Shown: positions 8,964 through 16,006 of the stretch, one piece after another
Numbering within the stretch: the first letter of the stretch is position 1
Layout: the number at the start of each line of letters is the position of its first letter
Assembly (NCBI GenBank): GCA_963756605.1
Contig: CAVWOT010000007.1
Location: 124,001-188,000, forward strand
Reading direction: 5' to 3'
DNA length: 64,000 nt
Source of the DNA: Bog-159 sp963756605
Lineage (GTDB): Bacteria > Acidobacteriota > Terriglobia > Bryobacterales > Bryobacteraceae
The notes under the pieces: generated by a model
Told to the model about the DNA's origin: nothing
Database searches by the model: none
What the model saw: the letters and a program-made list of their open reading frames with translations, nothing else
Position numbers and translations under genes: made by a program

Positions 8964-10121
8964 CTACGCTTCTCGAATTTCGCTCAGCAAGCGCACTGGG
9001 TCCAATGCCGCCAACGTTTGCCGAAGGTCTGCCTTGCACTCGTCTGAAACATCCTTACGTTCCAAGAGACGTTCACACGGTGTTGCTGGCGGGTGGTACT
9101 TCTTGATTACCTTCGCGCCTTCCCGAGTTTTCGAGATCAACTTGAAGGAGGGCTGGTAGAAATTTACGTATAGCCGTGCGGAGGCGTATAGCTTGTTTAA
9201 CACCGCTGCCGTCTGCGCGCCTTCCCACCTTCCGTAGCCCACCATCCGCCGGATCACTGCGCCGTTCTTCTGTTCGATCCACGCTTGATCATTTTTCTTG
9301 TACGCGCGACACCTGGTGAGTTCGATTTTATGGTCCCGGCAGTAGCTGACCAACGTGTCGTTGATAAACGCGCTGTCGTTGTCCACGTCCAGTCCCCGCA
9401 CCGGGAACCGCAACTTCGTCCGAATCTCGCTCACCGATTCCGTCACCAGCTTTTGTTCGCGGACCACCATCGCGATGGCTTCCGTCCAGCCCGATGCGAT
9501 GTCCGTCAACACAAGGCTGTGCACGTAACTGCCCACCGTCGACTTTCCGCAATGCACCACCATGTCCATTTCGAAGAACCCCGGGCAAGGATCATGCCAA
9601 TCTCCAAAGGTCCGCACGGCGATGCTCTTGCGCAACGGCGTGTTGATCATCGTTCTGCGCCGGCCCTGTTTCGCAATGCCCCGAACTTTCGTCAACAGCC
9701 GGTCCATGGTGGCGGCGCTCATCGACAGCAGGCTTTCCCGCACTGCGGCATCCAGTCTCAAATGCCCATGGCGCTCCATGGCGTCTATCAGACCCGCGAT
9801 CACCTGGTGGAGGCGTTTTCCACAGATTCGATCAGCTGCCTCCCAAAGTATCGTCAACGTCTCCCGAACGGCTTCGTCATAGATGCGCGCCCTTCGTCGG
9901 GGTTCACGGCTTTCCAGTCTCGATGATTTCTTCAGCACGCGGATGGCGTGTTTCCGATGAAACCCCGTCACCTTGACGAACTCGTCAAGGATCTCTTTCT
10001 TCTGGTCCCGTCTGGCGCCTCGGTAGCGCGCCCCCACTGCCTCAATCAGTTCCCGTCTCGTTGTCACGCTCAGTTGCCTCCTCAATCTGCCACCCGTCCC
10101 TTTTCTTCGGACGGGTAACAT
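8964..10121 (-). CDS. DDE integrase-type transposase, catalytic part
   Basis: Cuts and joins element ends. It has 385 residues: an N-terminal helix-turn-helix region (RRDQKKEILDEFVKVTGFHR, then KHAIRVLKKSSR) and an rve catalytic core with the acidic triad in FFEMDMVVHCG, GLDVDNDSAFIND and DQAWIEQKNGAVIRRM (Asp, Asp, Glu). The frame then meets TAG and continues in frame into the 8505-8960 ORF. The ATG lies inside the inner right-end repeat (10114-10136), so transposase binding there could repress its own gene (inference). The IS family is uncertain. The sequence is related to, but clearly different from, the decayed transposase at 12169-13426. Confidence 0.88.
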   Translation of the reverse strand: MLPVRRKGTGGRLRRQLSVTTRRELIEAVGARYRGARRDQKKEILDEFVKVTGFHRKHAIRVLKKSSRLESREPRRRARIYDEAVRETLTILWEAADRICGKRLHQVIAGLIDAMERHGHLRLDAAVRESLLSMSAATMDRLLTKVRGIAKQGRRRTMINTPLRKSIAVRTFGDWHDPCPGFFEMDMVVHCGKSTVGSYVHSLVLTDIASGWTEAIAMVVREQKLVTESVSEIRTKLRFPVRGLDVDNDSAFINDTLVSYCRDHKIELTRCRAYKKNDQAWIEQKNGAVIRRMVGYGRWEGAQTAAVLNKLYASARLYVNFYQPSFKLISKTREGAKVIKKYHPPATPCERLLERKDVSDECKADLRQTLAALDPVRLLSEIREA

Positions 10122-10136
10122 TTTTCATGAGGCAAC
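10114..10136 (-). repeat. Inner right-end repeat, overlapping the integrase start codon
   Basis: On the minus strand it reads GTTGCCTCAT, four bases, AATGTTACC. The ATG of the integrase gene is within it. Position and orientation fit a transposase binding site. Confidence 0.7.
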
Positions 10137-10146
10137 GGGCCGCGTT

Positions 10147-10170
10147 GGGTAACAAAAATGATGAGTCAAC
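10147..10170 (-). repeat. Outer right-end repeat
   Basis: On the minus strand it reads GTTGACTCAT, seven bases, GTTACCC. It is 33 bases outside the inner copy and is the likely right boundary of the element. Confidence 0.6.
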
Positions 10171-10741
10171 GCGACAGGGAGAAATAGTTGTCGTCGACCC
10201 AAAGAAATAGTTGACGGTGCGCCGGGATAAACCGGCATGGAGTAGAGGATGCAAGAGCCTTACGAGAAAGGAATAGCGAACCACTCGGCCCCGAGTTTTG
10301 CAGCGGGCGCTGTGAAGCCACCGTTGAAGCGTAAACAGGGGCACAGATGGGCTGGGTATCGAGCTTCGAAAAATTGCAATCGGGACGCCGACGCTGTCGT
10401 CAAAGCGGAAGGCCATGCGAACAGGGGCGCCAACGCAAGTCCCTGGTTGGTCCTGCGTAGTCGTAGGCCCCACGCACGTCTGGAAACTCCATGCACGAGA
10501 ACCGGGAGACCTCGGAGGTGCCTGAAGTGAACCACACGACAGGCCGGTGGGAAAAGGCTTTGGCCGTACGACCCACGTGCACGCCTCGGAGGAGTCGGAC
10601 AGCGGGGCAGTACCGATGAATCACTTGAACAAAGATGGGAAACCATTGGCGGAGAGTGAGGAGGGATGACCGCTGATCAAGGAGAGCACTCATCAATCCA
10701 GCACGCACTCGACACAGAGCGAGGCTCGCGTATCCCAGGGG

Positions 10742-12052
10742 TTGGCGGGTGTGCGCAAAGCAGCAAGGGAACGGAAGGGGATGCAGTTCACCGCCTTGCT
10801 CCACCATTTGACGATCGCGCTGCTCAGGGAGGGCTTTTACGCCTTGAAGCGGAAAGCCGCTCCCGGGGTGGACGGCGTCACGTGGGAAGAGTATGAATCC
10901 GGGCTGGAAGGTAGGCTGGTTGACCTTCACCGCCGGGTTCACCGCGGCGCTTACCGAGCGCAGCCATCCAGGAGAGTGTATATTCCGAAGCCCGATGGGC
11001 GACAACGGCCACTGGGGGTCGCGGCGCTGGAGGATAAGATCGTCCAGCATGCCGTGGTCACGATCCTCAATCAAATCTATGAAGAGGACTTTCGGGGTTT
11101 TTCCTATGGCTTCCGGCCAGGACGCAGCCAGCATCAAGCGCTGGACGCGTTGTACGTGGCGATCACGCGGAAGAAGGTGAACTATGTGCTGGATGCAGAC
11201 ATCCGCGGATTTTTCGACAATCTCGACCGAGGGTGGCTGTTAAAGTTTCTCCAGCACCGCGTTGCTGACCCCAGGATGCTCCGGTTGATCCAGAAGTGGT
11301 TGGAGGCCGGAGTGATGGAGGAAGACGAATGGAAGAATACGGAGACGGGTACTCCGCAAGGTTCGGTGATTTCGCCGCTGCTTGCCAATATCTATCTGCA
11401 TTACGTATTTGACCTATGGGTGGACGCCTGGCGTAAGAAGTGTGCGCACGGCGATGTCGTGGTCATCCGGTACGCGGATGATAACGTACTCGGTTTCCAG
11501 CACCTGGCTGAGGCAGATCGCTTCCTGGCAGAGTTTCGGGAACGGCTGGCGAAGTTCGGATTGGAGCTACACCCAGACAAAACGCGCCGGATCGAGTTCG
11601 GGCGGTGTGCCGAGCGCGACCGGAAGAACAGAGGAGAAGGGAAGCCCGAAACATTCGACTTTCTGGGATTCACGCATATCAGCGGGAAGGCTCGGAACGG
11701 GAATTTCGCGGTCACGCGTCACACGATCGGCAAGCGCCTGCGGGGGAAGCTGGCAAAGATTAAGCAGCAACTCCAGCTGCGCATGCATGAACCGGTGGCC
11801 CAAACCGGGAAATGGCTCAGGTCGGTTGTGCAAGGCTACTTCAACTATCACGCGGTACCGGGCAACACCGATAGTCTTCACGTATTTCGCTGGCGGGTTA
11901 CTCGGCTGTGGCGGCAGGTTCTCATCCGTCGCGGCCAACGGGGATACCTGAACTGGGCGCGAATGCGACAGTTGGAGATGCGGTGGCTCCCCAAGCCGCG
12001 CGTTCTTCATCCTTACCCTAGCATCCGCTTTGACGCCATTCATCCAAGATAA
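10742..12052 (+). CDS. ltrA: Group II intron reverse transcriptase / maturase
   Basis: Reverse-transcribes and helps splice its host intron. From the TTG at 10742 it has 436 residues: RT fingers and palm (KRKAAPGVDGVTWEEYE, RVYIPKPDGRQRPLGV, YGFRPGRSQHQAL), catalytic YADD at residues 244-247 within VVVIRYADDNVLGF, TPQGSVISPLLANIYLHYVF, then an X/maturase region with GYFNYHAVPGN and RQLEMRWLPKP. There is no HNH endonuclease domain. The open frame extends upstream without ATG to 10670 (residues STHSTQSEARVSQG are typical of LtrA N-termini), so the true start may be an upstream non-ATG codon, or an ATG at 10666 in a different frame. Confidence 0.92.
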   Translation: MAGVRKAARERKGMQFTALLHHLTIALLREGFYALKRKAAPGVDGVTWEEYESGLEGRLVDLHRRVHRGAYRAQPSRRVYIPKPDGRQRPLGVAALEDKIVQHAVVTILNQIYEEDFRGFSYGFRPGRSQHQALDALYVAITRKKVNYVLDADIRGFFDNLDRGWLLKFLQHRVADPRMLRLIQKWLEAGVMEEDEWKNTETGTPQGSVISPLLANIYLHYVFDLWVDAWRKKCAHGDVVVIRYADDNVLGFQHLAEADRFLAEFRERLAKFGLELHPDKTRRIEFGRCAERDRKNRGEGKPETFDFLGFTHISGKARNGNFAVTRHTIGKRLRGKLAKIKQQLQLRMHEPVAQTGKWLRSVVQGYFNYHAVPGNTDSLHVFRWRVTRLWRQVLIRRGQRGYLNWARMRQLEMRWLPKPRVLHPYPSIRFDAIHPR

Positions 12053-12125
12053 GAGCCTCATGCGGTAATGCCGCTCGTGGGGATCTGTGCGGGGGGTATC
12101 GGGCAACCGGTATCCCTACCGCGAC
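12053..12125 (+). ncRNA. Group II intron domains V and VI
   Basis: Domain V starts immediately after the maturase stop: GAGCCTCATGCGG, then TAATGCCGCTCGTGGGGATC (12053-12085), the classic 34-base hairpin. Domain VI follows, with arms CGGGGGGTA and TATCCCTACCG; the unpaired A in CCCTACC is the expected branch point. The 3' end is placed at the AC of CCGCGAC. Confidence 0.8.
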
Positions 12126-12168
12126 CCGGACAGAAAGGGGGCCCCCGGCCGATGCACGCTGCGGGTAG

Positions 12169-13426
12169 ATGAACATCACCACGCAGAATTTAGAGCGATT
12201 GAGTTTGGCCGAAATGAAGGAGTTCGTGGAGGGAAACCGGACCACTTGTCGACGGGGACGCGGGAGGAGACCTATGGCTTGGTGGAGGCCACCCTGCACA
12301 GTCAGCAGTATCAGAAATTAAGCAAGGGACAAAAAGGTATTGTGCGCCGGTTTCTGGTGAAAGTAACCGGTCTCAGCCGGGCCCAGATGACGCGCCTGGT
12401 GGGGTGCTGGATGAAGCAGCGGTGCATCCCACGCAAGACGTGGTAAGGAGACGGCGCTTCGCGCGGCGTTACACCGCCGCGGACATCCGCCTGCTGGCGG
12501 CGTTAGATGCTGCCCACGAGAATCTATCGGGGCCAAGGGGTCCGGCGCATTTTGCAGCGGGAGTTTACTGTTTTCGGCAAGCCGGAATTCGAGAATCTGG
12601 CCGGCATTTTCAGCGTCGCACATTTACAGTCTCCGGCAGTCGAAAACCTTCGCCGGTGTGCGGGTACACCTGACCCAAGCGCGCCAAGTGTCCATCGGCG
12701 AACCGCGGAAGCCGGATCCACAGGGGCAGCCCGCTTACCTGCGGGTGGACACGGTGCATCAAGGTCACCAGGATGGCCAGCCGGGGTGTACCACATCAAC
12801 GCAGTCGATACGGTGACGCAATGGCAGGTGGTGGGTTGCGTAGAGACCATCTGCGAGTTTCCGTTTGGCATGCGGGGTTTTCACGAGCGACAACGGATCG
12901 GAGTTCCTCAATCACAGAGTGGCCCGGATGCGGAACAAGCTGTTAGCGGAGTTCACCAAATCGCGGGCCTACCGGACCACCGACAACGCCCTGGTGGAAG
13001 GCAAGAATGGCGCGGTGGTGCGCAAGCATATCGGCTACGGTCCGATAGGGTGCGCGCATGCCGCAGCCTGGCAGAAATCCTCCACCGCTTACTTCAAACC
13101 GTACCTGAACTATCATCAACTATCATCAACTATCATCAACTATCATCAACTATCATCAACTATCATCAACTATCATCCGCCATGCGGATTTGCCACCGTG
13201 GTCACCGACCGGCGGGGACAGCACCAGCGCCACTACCGGGCCAACGACTACCGCACCCCTTACGAGAAGTTGATTCGCTAAAGAAGTGGGCGCAGTATTT
13301 GAAGCCTGGCATTCCGGTAGATCTACTGGCGCGGCAGTCCGAACAGCGCAGCGACACCGAGGCGGCCCTGCACATGCAAAAGGCCAAGCTGGAACTATTG
13401 GCCAAATGCTGGAGCATGCCGCGATG
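12169..13426 (+). pseudogene. Decayed integrase-type transposase
   Basis: Starts MNITTQNLERLSLAEMKEF at 12169, then LHSQQYQKLSKGQKGIVRRF, FVKVTGLSRAQ-like helix-turn-helix, RREFTVFGKPEFENLA-like segment, QARQVSIGEPRKPDPQGQP, LRVDTVHQGHQDGQPG (first Asp), SDNGSEFLNHRVARM (second Asp), DNALVEGKNGAVVRKHIGYG (Glu), PYLNYH, FATVVTDRRGQ and YEKLI. These segments lie in different frames, so several indels have accumulated, and a stretch before the second Asp is missing. A 60-base in-frame tandem expansion sits in the YLNYH codons. The C-terminal part has a second copy at 21780-22020. Confidence 0.85.
13111..13178 (+). repeat. Tandem 10-bp repeat TATCATCAAC
   Basis: Six perfect copies of TATCATCAAC followed by a partial seventh. 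They arose from TATCAT inside the transposase codons for YLNYH. The added length is 60 bases, so the reading frame is preserved (residues INYHQLSST repeat twice). The second copy of this transposase near 22 kb lacks the expansion. Confidence 0.95.
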
Positions 13427-13639
13427 ATCCGCATGGCCGCCTCCCGTTGGTCGGGGTACGCCAGGATAAGCCTGGTTGATCTTGTGAACTGAAAGGAGTT
13501 CACCGTGTAAATTGCCTGTTCAGCACGTAGCCGAGTGAGCGCGAGCTCCAGCAATGGGGCTGGCGGAATTGTGAGGCGAACACGCGAGCCGTAACGCTAG
13601 TGAACCGGATTCGGCCTCGATAGGAAAACGAAGGTGGCC

Positions 13640-14790
13640 AGTCCGCCCGACTTGGATGAAGCCAGACGGACCGATCGTGAAGCAACAGGCGTTTGCAGCG
13701 ATTCGGACCTTCCGGGGTGCTTGGGGACAGCGCGCGTGAAAAGATCAGCCGAAAAGCCGGGGTGGATGGCGTCACAATCGCGGAGATTACGATGTCAGAC
13801 CAAGGCGCAGCGGGATTCCTGGAAGGGGTTCAGAATTCGCTGCGCACGAAAACCTACAGACCGCTGGCGGTGCAGCGCGTCTACATTCCGAAGGCAAATG
13901 GAAAGTTGAGGCCGTTGGGAATTACCAACGGTACGCGACCGGGTAGTACAAATGGCGACCCTGTTAATCCTGGAGCCGATCTTGGAGGCAGATTTCCTGG
14001 ATTGCTCGTACGGGTTCCGACCGGGGGCGGTCAGCCCACCAGGCGTTGGCGGAAATGCGCGGTCATTTGCAGGCCGGGTATCAGGTCGTGTATGACGCGG
14101 ACTTGATCCGGATGTGGCGGGAGGCGCCAGTAGTCGAACGGAGTGAAGGACCGGGCGGAGGCAACAAATGGAGCCGGCCGAAGAAGGGAACGCCACAGGG
14201 CGGGTAGCCTCGCCGCTACTGGCGAACCTGTATTTACACTGGTTCGACGCCTTGTTTCACGGTCCGCAAGGACCAGCACGAAGGGCCGATGTCAAACTGG
14301 TGCGTTACGCCGATGATTTTGTGGCGTTGGCGCAACAGATGGGATCGGCAACCATCGAGTTCATCGAATCGCGGCTGGAAGAAAAATTCCAGCTGGAGAT
14401 CAATCGGGAAAAGACGCGGGTGGTGGACCTGCGAGAGGAAGGGGCGAGCCTGAACTTTCTGGGGTATACGTTTCGGTATGACCGCGATCTGAAAGGACGC
14501 GATTGAAAATACCTGAATGCGTTTCCGTCGAACAAGGCGGTCCAACGGGAGCGGGGAAAAGCTGCGCGAAATGACGAATCGTCATCAGTGCCATAAGCCG
14601 ATCCCGATCCTGATTGGAGAGCTGAATCGGCACCCGAAAGGTTGGATGAACTACTTTCTTTTGGGTATCCATCCAGTGCCTACTGTGAGATCGAACGCTA
14701 CGTTCGGGACCGTCTAATCCAGCATTTGCACCGACGCAGCCAGCGGCCATACCGTTGTCCGCAAGGAGAACCATGGCTGCAGCACTTGGC
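13640..14790 (+). pseudogene. Decayed second group II intron reverse transcriptase
   Basis: Segments of a different LtrA type: ISRKAGVDGVTIAEI, RPLAVQRVYIPKANGKLRPL, QVVYDADLIRMWREAPVVE, WSRPKKGTPQGG, ASPLLANLYLHWFDALF, KLVRYADDFVALAQ (YADD at about 14305), KTRVVDLREEGASLNFLGYT, IPILIGELNRHPKGWMNYF and RDRLIQHLHRRSQRPYRCPQ. At least four frame changes break it. The palm region between VYDADL and IRMWREAP is deleted. The structured-looking bases from about 13500 are probably the intron leader. I could not identify a domain V at the 3' side, so the intron end is probably lost. Confidence 0.85.
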
Positions 14791-14966
14791 GCGGTTGGGC
14801 TGATCCTCTCAGGAGAGCCGGACGGAGCCACCATTCCGAAGGGCTGGGGATTCGACGCAGCGCTGAACCCGGCCGGCGAAAGATTGTGCGGGAAGGGCGG
14901 CGGCCCGTTCTCGCCCGAAGCTTCGCTCAATCTGAACTTCGAGCCGACCCTGGGAGACGGCGACGA

Positions 14967-15064
14967 AACAGAAAGGAGCAAACTCGTACAGAGCACCGTC
15001 GTGAACGGCCGCATTCCAGGCTCATTGACCATTGGAAACGAGTTTCGATTTCCGGCTCATTCTA
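14967..15064 (+). repeat. Solo IS-end-like repeat, copy A
   Basis: About 95 bases nearly identical to the reverse complement of 21454-21547. It contains two direct sub-repeats of the TTTCAGGCTCATT type (here CATTCCAGGCTCATT and TTTCCGGCTCATT) about 35 bases apart, as at the ends of IS21-type elements. No transposase of that type is present. Its outer end runs into the 3' part of mqnA. Confidence 0.75.
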
Positions 15065-15903
15065 CGATTCGAAAATGCTACTCCGGTGACCGCCCAACCG
15101 GGCCGGCTGCCGGCAAATCCGAGTTCTCCCGCGTACCGTAAAAATAGCTCCATCCCTTCCCGCTCCGCCGGCCCCAACTCAAACACGATGTGCGAATTCA
15201 GATACCGCCGCACCAATTCCAGCGGCAAACCGCGCGCGGGCGCTTCAGCGGCGGCGATCCGCTCCAGGCTGCGCAGCCCGAACGTGCAAGACTCGCGAAA
15301 TGCCGCCGCGATTTCAGGCGTCACAGATTTCCGCGGCCCCGCCCATACCGCGAAGACCATGGGCAGCCCGGTCATTTCCATCCATTCGCGGCCCAAATCG
15401 TAAACGTGAAACGGCGACGCCTGCGGATCGACATGCAGGGCCGGATCACCTATAATCAGGGCGCTGTCCGCCTCGTCCAGCATGCTGGTGAGATCGGGCG
15501 GCCGCATCACAATGGCAGGTTCCACTCCGTACCGCCGCGCGAGAATAATGCGCGCCAGAGCCACCGACGTGCGTGAACTGGCATCCGCAGCCAGCGTGCG
15601 GATCTGGTGCGCCGGACCCTGTGAGACCAGCAGAATGCTGCGCACTGCGCCGCGGCAGGCGATGCCCACTTCCGGCACAATCCCAAAATCCCGCCCGATC
15701 AGTTCGAAGCTGGGAATGATCCCGATATCCGCCCCACCGGAAACGACCATGTCCGCGCATTCGGCCGGAACCCGGAACTGCAGATCGAAAAGGCCCTTCT
15801 GTGCGCCGTGCAGCATGCCCCAGACCAGGGGAGCCGTATTCAAATAACTGACCGCGCACACCCGCAGCCGGGGCAAAAAAGGGGTGGAATTGGTTAGATT
15901 CAA
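15022..15903 (-). CDS. mqnA: Chorismate dehydratase, futalosine menaquinone pathway
   Basis: Converts chorismate to 3-enolpyruvoyl-benzoate, the entry step of menaquinone synthesis by the futalosine route. It has 293 residues with a periplasmic-binding-protein-like fold. Visible family marks are RVCAVSYLNTAPLVWGM near the N-terminus, ADIGIIPSFELIGRD, RSILLVSQGP, SSRTSVALARIIL, ALIIGDPAL and LPMVFAVWAG. No ATG is available: the first in-frame codon is TTG at 15903 and a GTG at 15864 is possible. The last 15 or so residues (NRRMSRKSKLVSNGQ) and the TGA stop are read from the inverted IS end at 14967-15064, so the native C-terminus has been replaced; the catalytic fold should be intact. No other mqn gene is nearby. 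Confidence 0.88.
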   Translation of the reverse strand: MNLTNSTPFLPRLRVCAVSYLNTAPLVWGMLHGAQKGLFDLQFRVPAECADMVVSGGADIGIIPSFELIGRDFGIVPEVGIACRGAVRSILLVSQGPAHQIRTLAADASSRTSVALARIILARRYGVEPAIVMRPPDLTSMLDEADSALIIGDPALHVDPQASPFHVYDLGREWMEMTGLPMVFAVWAGPRKSVTPEIAAAFRESCTFGLRSLERIAAAEAPARGLPLELVRRYLNSHIVFELGPAEREGMELFLRYAGELGFAGSRPGWAVTGVAFSNRRMSRKSKLVSNGQ

Positions 15904-16006
15904 CTATCTATTTTAGCAGACGACCGCTGCTTGCGAATGGTACCTTTAATAGCCCGCAAATAGCCCGCTGCCAGATTCAATCTGGTATTCTCAGTGATTA
16001 AAACGT

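Larger units (their letters stand above)
7101..10170 (-). mobile_element. Transposon with integrase and DnaG-like genes, bounded by repeated ends
   Basis: Three minus-strand ORFs (integrase 8964-10121, its tail 8505-8960, CHC2/TOPRIM protein 7564-8493) lie between matching end sequences. The left end at 7101 begins GTTGCCTCAT and ends ATGTTACC; two inverted copies sit at 10114-10136 and 10147-10170. Two subterminal copies on one side is the arrangement of multi-site transposase binding found in IS21, Mu and Tn7 relatives (established for those families; inferred here). I could not find a clear target-site duplication outside 7101 and 10170. A group II intron begins 47 bases beyond the right end. 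Confidence 0.65.
10217..12125 (+). mobile_element. Group II intron with reverse transcriptase
   Basis: The 5' boundary GTGCGCCGGG at 10217 fits the GUGYG consensus. About 500 bases of structured leader follow, then a complete maturase gene, then domain V directly after its stop codon and domain VI ending in CTACCGCGAC (AC at 12124-12125). All parts of a functional group II intron are present. The intron separates the right end of the 7.1-10.2 kb transposon from the start of the decayed transposase at 12169, so its exons are mobile DNA. Intron mobility by retrohoming is established for the class; activity of this copy is inference. Confidence 0.85.

Noticed and set aside
13111..13178. Regular short repeats resembling a CRISPR array
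   Set aside because: The 10-base units are directly adjacent with no spacers, and the run lies in codons of a transposase relic; it is a simple tandem expansion.
12169..13426. Joining the decayed transposase to the 7.1-10.2 kb element as one transposon
   Set aside because: The two integrases are of different sequence groups, the end repeats at 10114 and 10147 lie before it, and an intron separates them.
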